DNA from: Salipaludibacillus agaradhaerens | GTDB taxonomy: Bacteria > Bacillota > Bacilli > Bacillales > Salisediminibacteriaceae | Length of the DNA: 64,000 bases | Assembly (NCBI RefSeq): GCF_002019735.1 | Contig: NZ_KV917378.1 | Coordinates: forward strand, 2,134,869 to 2,198,868 | Direction: 5' to 3' | Notes under the pieces: generated by a model | Database searches by the model: none | What the model saw: the letters and a program-made list of their open reading frames with translations, nothing else | Told to the model about the DNA's origin: nothing | Part shown: positions 33,579 through 42,066 of the stretch, piece after piece | How the letters are laid out: each line of letters starts with the position of its first letter | Position numbering within the stretch: position 1 is the first letter of the stretch | Translations under genes and position numbers: made by a program

Positions 33579-35627
33579 TTGAAAGATGCTCTTATGTTTC
33601 AAGGCAAAAGTGTTGAATCAGCTATAGAAAAGGCGCTAAATGAACTACAATTGGAGAAAGACGATGTTTATATTGAAATTATTGAGGAAAGCTCTCAGAA
33701 GCTATTTGGCTTAGCTAGATCCAAAGCAAAGATAATGGTTTCTAAAATAGATAAACCAGAAGTTGAAAGCGTAACCACCGATTGGGAAGAGTGGCTTATA
33801 AATGAGATGAAAGAAAACCCTTCTTTTGATTTGCGACAATCTGCCTTACCCACTGACATTATCAACACGTGGGAAGGCAAGGCGTGGATTAAAGACAGTA
33901 ATTTGTATTACCAAGATTCTGAGACAAAAAAGCCTGTGGTTGAATTAACAGATGGCATCACTTTAATGAAAAATGGTGAAAAGGTTGAAAATCAGACGAC
34001 CCTTACTAAAGGTGATCAACTGGAAATTGATTTTGAAACGACTATCGTGGAAACCGAATGGTCCATTGAAGTAAATGAAGAGAAACAACAGGCCATTCTC
34101 AGTGTAACGCCTGGCTATTATCTTGTTGCTTATTTAGAAGACCATCCCCCATCAGAGAAAATAGTCTTAAAGCCAAACCACCGTAAACAACCTAACAATC
34201 AATTAACTGTGGAAGATGTCTATCAACAACTTGAAACAATGGGCATAAATACAGGTATAAACAAGGCAATGATCCAAGAAGCTTGTATCACCTTAAAAAC
34301 GGAAACATTTATTATAGCTGAAGGTGTACTTCCTAAGCATGGTGATGATGGTAAAGTACACTTCGAAATAGACCTAAAAGAACGTACAAAAGCGTTTGCC
34401 GAAAAGCATGACGGGACAATCGATTTCCGCGAATCCATTTATATCCCCTCTATTGAAAAAGGAGAGCTATTAGGAACAGTAGAAGATCCGACTCCAGGTG
34501 AAGATGGCGTAAGTGTATTCGGTGAAACATTAAAGGCGGAAGCTGGGGACCCTATTCTTCTAAAACCCGGACAAGGGGTTACATTTTTAGAAGAAGAAAA
34601 TAAAATCATCGCTGTAGAAAATGGCCGACCTAAAGTGGATCGAACAGGTCAAATGCTCAAAGTATATATTCTACCAAAACTCCAGCACCGTGGAGACTTA
34701 AACTTAGAGGATGGTAACATTCATTTCGTAGGTGATGTTGAAATTTCAGGCCACGTTAATGAACATATGGTTGTAAATGCTGAGGGATCAGCATGGATTC
34801 ACAAAAGTGTTCTTCACAGCTCCGTTCAAACACGAAATAAGATTACCGTTGGAGCAAATGCCATCAAAAGCTCGTTAGTCGCCGGTAAAAACAGTTTAGT
34901 ATTCGAAGAGATGACTAAAAAATTAGCTCCGTTTATGGAAGTACTTACGCCATTTACGCAAGTGGTTAAACAGCTTGTCCAGACTGAAAACTTCCAACAA
35001 ACTTATGCCATTAACCAAAGTCTTGGACCTGTGATCAAACTGCTGACTGAATCCAAATTTAAAACGCTTATTCCGCTTGCAAAGGATTTATTAAATACCA
35101 TTAATACGAAACAAAATGTGTTAGATAAGAGCTGGCAAAGTTTTGCTGTTTCCTTATACAAAGGTATCCTCATCTATCACCACAACCAATTTAAAACGAT
35201 AAAGGATTTAGAAAAGTTTGTGCATGCCGGGGCTAAATTATTAGAAGTATGTCAAAGCCCACTTCAAAATCACTCTTCTATCGTTGTTCAATACGCCATG
35301 AACAGTGAACTTCATTGTAATGGAGATATTCATATTCAAGGTAAAGGTTGTGTTCATACAATCATTCACTCAGATGGAAATGTTCAAATTGATGGACAGA
35401 TGATTGGGGGAAAACTATTCGCTAAAGAAGGTGTGGAGATCGGTGTGGCAGGATCTGCTGGTGGTGTTAAAACATTGATTGAAGTTCCTTACGATCAAAC
35501 AATTAAAATAAAAGAAGTTCACCCTGATGTCACCCTAAAAATAGGTGATCGGCAATATGTCTTTACTAAGAGCCATTCAATGGTTCGAGCAAGGCTCGAT
35601 GCTGATGACGTTGTGACCTTATATTAG
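33579..35627 (+). CDS. FapA (DUF342) family protein with Jag-N domain
   Basis: 682 aa from TTG at 33579 (GAGGGGCGGTGA upstream; GTG 33570 and ATG 33594 are alternatives). The N-terminus FQGKSVESAIEKALNELQLEKDDV ... LFGLARSKAKI is a Jag_N domain, shared with the cell-shape RNA-binding protein KhpB/Jag. The rest is the FapA/DUF342 region: YIPSIEKGELLGTVEDPTPGEDG, GETLKA, GQGVTFLEEE and right-handed beta-helix strands (GDVEISGHVNEHMVV, GDIHIQGKGCVHTII, EGVEIGVAGSAGG). Members are described as polymerising or cell-division/flagellum-localisation factors; the exact role is unknown. Confidence 0.82.
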   Translation: MKDALMFQGKSVESAIEKALNELQLEKDDVYIEIIEESSQKLFGLARSKAKIMVSKIDKPEVESVTTDWEEWLINEMKENPSFDLRQSALPTDIINTWEGKAWIKDSNLYYQDSETKKPVVELTDGITLMKNGEKVENQTTLTKGDQLEIDFETTIVETEWSIEVNEEKQQAILSVTPGYYLVAYLEDHPPSEKIVLKPNHRKQPNNQLTVEDVYQQLETMGINTGINKAMIQEACITLKTETFIIAEGVLPKHGDDGKVHFEIDLKERTKAFAEKHDGTIDFRESIYIPSIEKGELLGTVEDPTPGEDGVSVFGETLKAEAGDPILLKPGQGVTFLEEENKIIAVENGRPKVDRTGQMLKVYILPKLQHRGDLNLEDGNIHFVGDVEISGHVNEHMVVNAEGSAWIHKSVLHSSVQTRNKITVGANAIKSSLVAGKNSLVFEEMTKKLAPFMEVLTPFTQVVKQLVQTENFQQTYAINQSLGPVIKLLTESKFKTLIPLAKDLLNTINTKQNVLDKSWQSFAVSLYKGILIYHHNQFKTIKDLEKFVHAGAKLLEVCQSPLQNHSSIVVQYAMNSELHCNGDIHIQGKGCVHTIIHSDGNVQIDGQMIGGKLFAKEGVEIGVAGSAGGVKTLIEVPYDQTIKIKEVHPDVTLKIGDRQYVFTKSHSMVRARLDADDVVTLY

Positions 35628-35632
35628 CAGGC

Positions 35633-35770
35633 TCAAACGAACCTTCAATCAGTGGGCGTTTCGCCTTCTCCCACTGATTGGTCGTTGAGTCAATCAGGAC
35701 TTTACCGACTGTTAGCCTCGTCTAAATAAAATTACCCTTCCTCTCTATGTTGAGCCGCAAGCTTTATACA
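35633..35770 (+). repeat. Structured repeat family, copy E (3' end degraded)
   Basis: Starts CTCAAACGAACCTTCAATC 5 bases after the FapA-like stop. It has the best 5' hairpin of the family: CAATCAGTGGG (35646-35656) pairs perfectly with CCCACTGATTG (35670-35680). The 3' part (GTCTAAATAAA ... TCTATGTTGAGCCGCAAG) is diverged and the end is missing. Confidence 0.75.
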
Positions 35771-35771
35771 C

Positions 35772-35827
35772 TAAAAGCACTTTGCAAAATTCGCTTTAAG
35801 CGAGCTAATGTAAAGTGCTTTTATTTG
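35772..35827 (+). terminator. Terminator of the FapA-like gene
   Basis: TAAAAGCACTTT (35772-35783) pairs with AAAGTGCTTTTA (35812-35823), with an inner TTCGCTT/AAGCGAG stem-loop. T-run on both strands. Confidence 0.7.
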
Positions 35828-35941
35828 CCAAAAAATTATTGACGTTTGATGTAAAAATCCCTCCTCTATAACCTACTGTTATAGGCGACAGTCACTTCTA
35901 TCCTTTTTGTCAAAGCTTAATTAAAGATAGTAAAAAGACGC

Positions 35942-35984
35942 TACAATTAAAAAGCTGTTCCAAAATTTCCTTTTGGAACAGCTT
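35942..35984 (-). terminator. Terminator of the PTS gene
   Basis: AAGCTGTTCCAAAA pairs with TTTTGGAACAGCTT. The minus strand continues TTTTTAATTG. It lies 12 bases past the stop. Confidence 0.8.
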
Positions 35985-35995
35985 GATGTCAGTTC

Positions 35996-37408
35996 TTAAC
36001 CATCAATAGACTCTTTAATTTTATCATTGAATCCAAACATCCACGTTAGGATAAAAGCAACGCCAAGTGCAATCACATTGGTAATAACGTAAAGAAGAAG
36101 GCTTGGCAGTTCATAAATGTATAACAGTGATCCCGGGATAACCGTTATAGCCATTCCTGATGCTTGTAAGTTGAACAATGCTGCAAAGAAACCACCGGCT
36201 GCGCCACCAATCAGCCCCATAATGAATGGTTTGATGTATCGTAGGTTTACACCGAAAATAGCTGGCTCTGTAATACCTAAGAAAGCTGAAAAAGATGATG
36301 GCAATGCCAAAGCTTTTAATTTTTTCGACTTTGTCTTCAGACCGACCGCAAGTGCTGCTCCACCTTGCGCAGCAATACCTGCGGTAATAAGAGCATTAAA
36401 TGGATTTAAATCATACTGATTTAGTAGTTGAATCTCAAACAAATTAAAGATATGGTGCACCCCGGTAATAACGATCACTTGGTGAAGTCCACCGACAATC
36501 AATCCGCTTAAGCCAAGTGGCAGTTCAAGTACTACAAGAGTTCCTGTCATGATACCGCTTTCTACCAATGAAAAGATTGGTCCTATAACAAACAACGCAG
36601 CAGTGATCATAATTAACAACGTAAGAAACGGTGTAAGAATTAAGTCTAAAGCTTCTGGAACTCGTTGTCTTAACCATTTTTCTAATTTCGCTCCCACTAT
36701 ACCTGCGATAAATGCCGGTAAAACTGATCCTTGATACCCAACAACCGGGATGAATCCTAGAAACATGAGTGGGTCAGCATCTCCTGAACCTACCGCATAC
36801 GCATTTGGCAATACAGGGTTCACGAGCATAAGACCGAGTACAATCCCTATAACAGGACTTCCTCCAAATACCCGAAACGTTGACCAAGCAATAAGTGCTG
36901 GTAAGAATGCAAATGCTGTATCCGTTAACACTTCAGTAAACAATAAAAAGTTTGCTGGAATATCCTCAGGGGTCATTCCGAATAATCCGAGAACTTCTGG
37001 TTGGGTAATTAACCCTCTCAACCCCATGAATAAACCGGTTGCTACAAGAACTGGAATAATTGGTACAAAGATATCCCCGAACGTTCGTAACATACGCTGA
37101 ATCTTTGTTCCTTGTTGCTTAGCTTCATTTTTTTGCTCTGATGTTGATGACTCTGGTGCTCCTAAATTAATGACTTGTTCATAGATACGGTTAACCGTAC
37201 CCGTTCCAAAAATGATTTGAAATTGTCCAGAGTTATAGAAAGCACCTTTAACTTTATCCACACTTTCTACTTTTTCTTGATCAATTTTCTCTTTGTCTTT
37301 CAACATGATCCGAAGTCTTGTGGCACAGTGGGCAACTGATGAAATGTTGTCCTGTCCTCCGATAGCTTCTATAATTTCTTTTGCAATTTGACGATTTTCA
37401 TCAGACAT
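35996..37408 (-). CDS. PTS EIIBC, sucrose/trehalose-type
   Basis: Sugar uptake with phosphorylation. 470 aa: the EIIB domain has the phosphocysteine in SVAHCATRLR (Cys28), then a linker, and an EIIC domain of about ten helices with FVPIIPVLVATGLFMGL, GLHQVIVITGVHHIFN and FLGITEPAIFGVNLRYIKPF. Pattern and length fit ScrA/SacP sucrose permeases. There is no EIIA domain, so a glucose-type EIIA must be supplied in trans. No sugar hydrolase is adjacent, which leaves the exact sugar open (sucrose, or another beta-fructoside or disaccharide). Its LacI regulator lies upstream. Confidence 0.85.
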   Translation of the reverse strand: MSDENRQIAKEIIEAIGGQDNISSVAHCATRLRIMLKDKEKIDQEKVESVDKVKGAFYNSGQFQIIFGTGTVNRIYEQVINLGAPESSTSEQKNEAKQQGTKIQRMLRTFGDIFVPIIPVLVATGLFMGLRGLITQPEVLGLFGMTPEDIPANFLLFTEVLTDTAFAFLPALIAWSTFRVFGGSPVIGIVLGLMLVNPVLPNAYAVGSGDADPLMFLGFIPVVGYQGSVLPAFIAGIVGAKLEKWLRQRVPEALDLILTPFLTLLIMITAALFVIGPIFSLVESGIMTGTLVVLELPLGLSGLIVGGLHQVIVITGVHHIFNLFEIQLLNQYDLNPFNALITAGIAAQGGAALAVGLKTKSKKLKALALPSSFSAFLGITEPAIFGVNLRYIKPFIMGLIGGAAGGFFAALFNLQASGMAITVIPGSLLYIYELPSLLLYVITNVIALGVAFILTWMFGFNDKIKESIDG

Positions 37409-37469
37409 TGAAAAACACTCCTCTCATAATAATTATCTACAAGAAAATAAAAATAATGCATTTAGACTA

Positions 37470-37525
37470 TGGAATCGATTCCACATTATAAAAAAAGAAG
37501 ATAAACACCAATGTAACCGATTCCA
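37470..37525 (-). promoter_or_regulatory. PTS promoter and two LacI-type operators
   Basis: TGGAATCGATTCCA (37470-37483) is a perfect 14-bp palindrome directly after a TATAAT -10 box (37485-37490, minus strand). A second, imperfect copy, TGTAACCGATTCCA (37512-37525), lies 42 bp away (about four helical turns), just before the lacI stop codon. Likely bound by the adjacent regulator. Confidence 0.72.
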
Positions 37526-37528
37526 CCT

Positions 37529-38530
37529 CTATAATAAACTATCTCTTTCAATAAGTCTATAGTCCATAGAAATTTTTTTTGTAGAAACCTCCTTTGTCCT
37601 AATTTGAGTTAGCATGAGCTTTGCTGTTTCTCTTCCAGCCTTCTCATGAAAATAATTCACTGTTGCTAGCGGTGGTGTGACATACTCAGATAAATCAGAT
37701 GCTCCAATACTCATAACAGACATAGTATCTGGAACAGCGACTCCTTCTTGTTTTAGTGTTTGCATCGCACCTACTGCTAAGCGATCTGTCACCGCAAAAA
37801 CGGCCGTAGGTTGTCTGTCTGATTTTTTCAACATACGTTCCATCGCCGCAGCACCTGAATCAATATTAAACACACCTTTTTGAACCCAGCCTTCTTCCAC
37901 TTCCAATCCTGCTTTCTTCATGCAATCATAGTAAGCTTTTTTCCTTTCTATTCCAACAGCCGGGTCCGCTTCATCCACACCTATAAAACCAATACGTGTA
38001 TGCCCTTTTTTTATGAGCAATGAGACAACATCGTAAGCTGCTTCATAATCTTTATAAAGAACACACGACACACCTGGAATATCTTGCCCTAATGCTGTAA
38101 CAGGTATAGTCAAACTTTGAATCATCTTAACTAACTCATCATTTGTATTTGTCGCTACTAAGATAATCCCTTCTACACGCCTGCTCTGTAACAGCTGCAA
38201 ATGCTCTAATTCTTTTGCTGCCACTAAATTAGCGCTGGCAAGTAAAATATGGTAGCCATTCTCACTTAATACATACTCGATTCCCTCCACAATACGACTG
38301 ATTGTTTCCGTACTTACTTTTGGTAAAAGGACACCGATAACCTTCGTTTTCTTCGTTCGTAATGACTTAGCATGCTCACTAGGAACATAGCCTGTTTGTT
38401 CGATTACCTTTAATACTTTTTTCCTTGCCTTCTCGCTCACATAACCAGAACTATTTAAAACACGTGAGACTGTCGTTCGTGAAACTCCTGCTAAATCTGC
38501 AATATCATTTATCGTTACCATCTCGTCCAT
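37529..38530 (-). CDS. LacI-family repressor of the PTS gene
   Basis: 333 aa. N-terminal lambda-type HTH with hinge helix (VTINDIADLAGVSRTTVSRVLN, then SEKARKKVLKVIEQTGYVPSEHAKSLR), followed by a periplasmic-binding-protein-like sensor domain (VIGVLLPKVSTETISRIVEGIEY ... GHTRIGFIGVDEADPAVGIERKKAY ... PTAVFAVTDRLAVGAMQTL). Recognition residues and gene context fit ScrR-type sucrose or fructoside regulators. I chose the ATG at 38530, 5 bases after GAGGTGA; an upstream ATG at 38548 is possible. Confidence 0.87.
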   Translation of the reverse strand: MDEMVTINDIADLAGVSRTTVSRVLNSSGYVSEKARKKVLKVIEQTGYVPSEHAKSLRTKKTKVIGVLLPKVSTETISRIVEGIEYVLSENGYHILLASANLVAAKELEHLQLLQSRRVEGIILVATNTNDELVKMIQSLTIPVTALGQDIPGVSCVLYKDYEAAYDVVSLLIKKGHTRIGFIGVDEADPAVGIERKKAYYDCMKKAGLEVEEGWVQKGVFNIDSGAAAMERMLKKSDRQPTAVFAVTDRLAVGAMQTLKQEGVAVPDTMSVMSIGASDLSEYVTPPLATVNYFHEKAGRETAKLMLTQIRTKEVSTKKISMDYRLIERDSLL

Positions 38531-38653
38531 CTCATTCACCTCGTTCACGCCAACAAAGTAGCGCCTCCTCGATCATCCGTTAAGTCATTGCTCCACCATA
38601 TTATCAAATATAAGCGTTTTAAACGACATATATAGGCCATTTTATTTCGCAAT

Positions 38654-38693
38654 CATGTAAAAAACCTGCCCCCTCATATGAGCGGAGCAGGTA
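38654..38693 (-). terminator. Terminator of cspA
   Basis: The minus strand reads ACCTGCTCCGCTCATATGAG, then GGGGCAGGTTTTTTAC: a GC-rich stem with a T6 run, 19 bases past the csp stop. Confidence 0.8.
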
Positions 38694-38713
38694 CGTATGT
38701 GTTAGACAATTAA

Positions 38714-38911
38714 TTAGAGTTTAACAACGTTAGAAGCTTGTGGCCCACGATTTCCTTCGACGATTTCGAATTCTACCTCTTGACCTTCTTCTAAAGTTTT
38801 AAATCCTTCATCTTGGATAGCTGAGAAGTGAACGAATACGTCATCTCCATCTTCACGCTCGATAAATCCAAAACCTTTTTCTGAGTTAAACCATTTTACT
38901 TTGCCTGTCAT
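38714..38911 (-). CDS. csp: Cold-shock protein (CspA/CspB family)
   Basis: 65-aa single-stranded nucleic-acid-binding OB-fold protein. RNP1 KGFGFIE and RNP2 VFVHFS are intact, and the length is standard. The ATG at 38911 has GGAGG at the right distance; an upstream in-frame ATG at 38950 lies before the ribosome site and is not the start. RNA chaperone acting in cold adaptation and general growth. Confidence 0.93.
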   Translation of the reverse strand: MTGKVKWFNSEKGFGFIEREDGDDVFVHFSAIQDEGFKTLEEGQEVEFEIVEGNRGPQASNVVKL

Positions 38912-39134
38912 AATAACGGCCTCCTTAAATAAAATCTTTGAATACCGCAAAACGTTTCATGCCTTACAAAATACTTAGTTGAGGCCGAAATGTGTTTTTC
39001 GAATTCAAATAAAACTTACTGCTTAACTTTATCATACAATCCAATTAAAGGCAAGGATGAAGAGGTTTATTTTCAAAAGAAATCCTTTAAGTATCAATAC
39101 GTTATGCGTTTTCACTCCATCGCTTTCCCAATGA

Positions 39135-39590
39135 CTAATCACCATTTCCTTGAATGTCTATTGTTTGAATTTTAAAATGCCCATACTCTGGTGGCATATT
39201 TTCTTCAGGCCATTCCCCTATATGCATAAAATATTCGGCTGTGAGATACACATCATAAATCCCCGGTTCAACAGTCAGTTCTATCGTAAATCCACCCCGT
39301 TCATCTTCATGTCCCAATGTGGTTTTCTGATCAACATCCACTGGCTCACCTTCATACTGATAGATAATCTCGTCTTCCTGCTCCACTTTATCTATCCATG
39401 CTATACTACTACCGAACTGAAAGGTTGCTTCTTCTTCTCCCTCATAAACAACATACGGTGTTAAGTACAATGTGCCACCTGAATAAACAGAATCTAACCC
39501 TAATGTCACATCATCATGCGGATTTAAATCATCACAGCTTCGAAATGTGATGACGGATAGTAGCATGACAACTAATGATAGTGATTTCAT
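39135..39590 (-). CDS. Secreted or lipid-anchored protein, unknown function
   Basis: About 151 aa. A hydrophobic N-terminal segment (SLSLVVMLLSVITF) ends in RSCDD, which could be a poor lipobox (Cys near residue 19) or a signal-peptidase I site. The mature part is acidic and beta-rich (YSGGTLYLTPYVVYEGEEEATFQ ... GGFTIELTVEPGIYDVYLTAEY), resembling an Ig-like domain such as BsuPI/intracellular proteinase inhibitor folds, but not a clear match. AGGTG precedes two consecutive ATGs. Confidence 0.55.
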   Translation of the reverse strand: MKSLSLVVMLLSVITFRSCDDLNPHDDVTLGLDSVYSGGTLYLTPYVVYEGEEEATFQFGSSIAWIDKVEQEDEIIYQYEGEPVDVDQKTTLGHEDERGGFTIELTVEPGIYDVYLTAEYFMHIGEWPEENMPPEYGHFKIQTIDIQGNGD

Positions 39591-39720
39591 CATAAACACC
39601 TGCTTTTATTTTTAAATGGAAAGCATATGTTTATTGTACACTAAATTAGCACTATTTTTATACTGTTAGTCCGGTTAAGACGGGCTTCAACCACTTAAAA
39701 TTTCGGTGATTATTTCAAAC

Positions 39721-40467
39721 TTAGACGGATGAGAAAGTACGTGTGACACCACTTAATGCCGCTTCATCTGCGATAACTGTTAAATGTGGATGACCTTGTA
39801 AAGCAGTGGCAGGTATGTCTTCCGATTGATCACCTTCTATCAATGCTTTAACCGCCTCTGCTTTTTCCTTACCAGACGCTAAGAGTAGAATTTGTCTGCT
39901 TTTCATAATGGTTTTAATGCCCATCGTGATTGCTTGTCGTGGAACATCATTTTTTGAAGAAAAATAACGAGCATTCGCTTCAATAGTAGAAGGTGCTAAA
40001 TCAACGATTCTTGTCCGTCCATTAAAGGGGCTACCAGGCTCATTAAACCCGATATGACCGTTCTGTCCAATCCCAAGCAGCTGTAAATCTACTCCTCCAA
40101 GGCTTTCAATTAACTCTTCATATCTTGTACATTCCTCCACCACATCATCAACATATCCATTTGGTAGGTGTGTATTCTCTTTTGGAATTGGGATATGTTT
40201 AAAGAATATATCCTGCATATAATAATGATAACTTGCTGGTGAATCAGCGGGTAAACCGATATATTCATCTAAATTTACAGTATGAAGATGATTGAGCGAT
40301 AGCGCCTTTTCGTTGATTTTCTCGCGTAAAATCTGGTATAGGCCTTCAGGTGTTCCTCCTGTAGCCAACCCGAGAACGTTCAATCGCTTCTTTATTAGTT
40401 GTGTTAAAATATGATCTGCCCCTTCAATACTCATCGCCTCATAGTTTGCTACCTTTATAATTTTCAT
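39721..40467 (-). CDS. nagB: Glucosamine-6-phosphate deaminase
   Basis: Converts glucosamine 6-phosphate to fructose 6-phosphate and ammonia. 248 aa, the short bacillar length without the allosteric extension of E. coli NagB. Motifs: LGLATGGTPEGLYQIL (phosphate loop), TVNLDEYIGL (catalytic Asp), LGIGQNGHIGFNEPG (catalytic His). It follows nagA by 20 bases; the pair degrades N-acetylglucosamine. No nagR follows, unlike in B. subtilis. Confidence 0.94.
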   Translation of the reverse strand: MKIIKVANYEAMSIEGADHILTQLIKKRLNVLGLATGGTPEGLYQILREKINEKALSLNHLHTVNLDEYIGLPADSPASYHYYMQDIFFKHIPIPKENTHLPNGYVDDVVEECTRYEELIESLGGVDLQLLGIGQNGHIGFNEPGSPFNGRTRIVDLAPSTIEANARYFSSKNDVPRQAITMGIKTIMKSRQILLLASGKEKAEAVKALIEGDQSEDIPATALQGHPHLTVIADEAALSGVTRTFSSV

Positions 40468-40487
40468 ACTTTTTTCCTCCCTTTCTT

Positions 40488-41654
40488 TTAGCCAAATACC
40501 TTCTCTCCCATCACATACGTTTGTAGTACTGTCATATCCGGAGATAATACAGTAAAGTCTGCATCTTTCCCAGCTGCTAGACTGCCTTTTCGATCATCGA
40601 TACGGAGTTGTCTAGCAGGATTTAATGTAGCCATTTGCACTGCCTCTTCCAACGAACAGCCAGTAAATATCATCATATTTTTTATAGCGTCATTCATTTT
40701 CAAAACACTTCCTGCCAATGTCCCATCTTCTAAAGTGGCTCTATCGTGCTTCACGGATACTTTTTGTCCTCCTAGAGTGGACTCCCCTTCAGCCAATCCT
40801 TTTGCTCTCATAGCATCCGTAATTAAAATAAGCTTATCCGGCCCTTTTGATTTGTACGCAAGCTTAACCACGGGAGGAGAAACATGAATACCATCTACAA
40901 TTAGTTCCGTGTTTAACTCATCATGCAACAGAGCAGCACCTGCCACACCTAAATCTCGATGATGAACCCCTTTCATCCCATTAAAGAGGTGAGTGACATG
41001 ATTCATCCCTTTCTCGATAGCCTCGACCATCTCATCATAAGTGGCATCCGAATGACCTATTGAAGCAATGATTTGTTGATCACATAGAAGAGAGATCAAC
41101 TTGCCACTTGGATCCTCTTCAGGTGCCATCGTCACAAGCTTAATATAATGGCCACTAGCTTCCTGAAATGCTTGAAAAGGCGCTGTATCAGCTTGCTGAA
41201 TAAATTCAGCTGGCTGGGCTCCGGCACGCTTTTTAGAAATAAACGGTCCTTCCAGATGAACACCTAGAATCTCGGCTCCTCGTTTATCTTGTTGGAGGAT
41301 AACCTCTTTTACAACCTTTAGTGCCTTTAGCTTGGCCTCTGGTTGTTGCGTAATGGTCGTCGCTAAAAAAGAAGTAGTGCCTTCTGCTGGAAGGGCGTGT
41401 CTCATTGTTTGTAAAGCCCCCGCTTCTCCATCCATGACATCAGCACCTGCAGCCCCGTGTATATGTATATCAATGAAGCCTGGCACGATCGCTACAGGCT
41501 CAGATTCATTAAATCTAACTTCCTCATCGATGGAAGCAACCTCCGACTTGGTTTTAATGGACACAATTTGGCTGTTTTTAATTGAGATGACTGGCTCTTT
41601 TATTTTCCCTGCTTCACTATATAAAATGGCATTATTAAAACAAATTGATTTCAT
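40488..41654 (-). CDS. nagA: N-acetylglucosamine-6-phosphate deacetylase
   Basis: Removes the acetyl group from GlcNAc-6-P, giving the NagB substrate. 388 aa amidohydrolase barrel with metal ligands in VPGFIDIHIHGAAG, the metal-binding Glu in GVHLEGPFIS, SIGHSDATYDE, HLFNGMKGVHHRD, and the catalytic Asp in LILITDAMRAKG. The ATG at 41654 is chosen (AGGAAAGGAAG upstream); 7 further upstream residues are possible. A NagR-type operator overlaps its promoter. Confidence 0.93.
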   Translation of the reverse strand: MKSICFNNAILYSEAGKIKEPVISIKNSQIVSIKTKSEVASIDEEVRFNESEPVAIVPGFIDIHIHGAAGADVMDGEAGALQTMRHALPAEGTTSFLATTITQQPEAKLKALKVVKEVILQQDKRGAEILGVHLEGPFISKKRAGAQPAEFIQQADTAPFQAFQEASGHYIKLVTMAPEEDPSGKLISLLCDQQIIASIGHSDATYDEMVEAIEKGMNHVTHLFNGMKGVHHRDLGVAGAALLHDELNTELIVDGIHVSPPVVKLAYKSKGPDKLILITDAMRAKGLAEGESTLGGQKVSVKHDRATLEDGTLAGSVLKMNDAIKNMMIFTGCSLEEAVQMATLNPARQLRIDDRKGSLAAGKDADFTVLSPDMTVLQTYVMGEKVFG

Positions 41655-41722
41655 ATATCTTCTTCCTTTCCTCATGTAAGAGGGTAATTAACCTTCCCCA
41701 TCTTAACGAGATCACTATAAAA

Positions 41723-41762
41723 AGTGTATCACACATATGTTTAGTTGTCTATACCACTAAAC
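41723..41762 (-). promoter_or_regulatory. nagAB promoter with NagR (dre-type) operator
   Basis: Minus-strand TAGACA (41746-41751), 17 bases, TACACT (41723-41728). The -35 box is inside AGTTGTCTATACCACT (41743-41758), one mismatch from the palindromic GntR/NagR dre core AGTGGTCTATACCACT as I recall it; the flanking GTTT/AAAC extends the palindrome. Confidence 0.7.
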
Positions 41763-41947
41763 GTAATGTATGCTCTTGCACCACTTGACGTTTAATTTCT
41801 TTAGATTTTTAATACAAGCAGCTTAGATTTGCTTTTCTCTAATATGCCTATAAAATATTCAACTAAGCATTGTTAATCCTTATAAACAATTTTGGGGCTG
41901 TTTTTTTCACATACACATAACACGATACACATACCAAATGAGCACAA

Positions 41948-42058
41948 GTTTAACGATGACCAATCGCCTCAGAAAGTCTCCACGTCACTCCCTTGCAATG
42001 ATGACATCGTTAAACCCTGTAACTTCACTATTGGAGACTAAGCGAGTTTTGGATTGGT
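41948..42058. other. Region of three interleaved complementary segment pairs
   Basis: A: GTTTAACGATG (41948-41958) with CATCGTTAAAC (42005-42015). B: ACCAATC (41959-41965) with GATTGGT (42052-42058). C: AGTCTCC (41975-41981) with GGAGACT (42033-42039). Order A-B-C-A'-C'-B', so A-A' crosses B-B' and C-C': either a pseudoknot or two alternative folds. No ORF. The rest of the 41763-41947 gap shows nothing. Confidence 0.45.
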
Positions 42059-42066
42059 AGTGTGTT

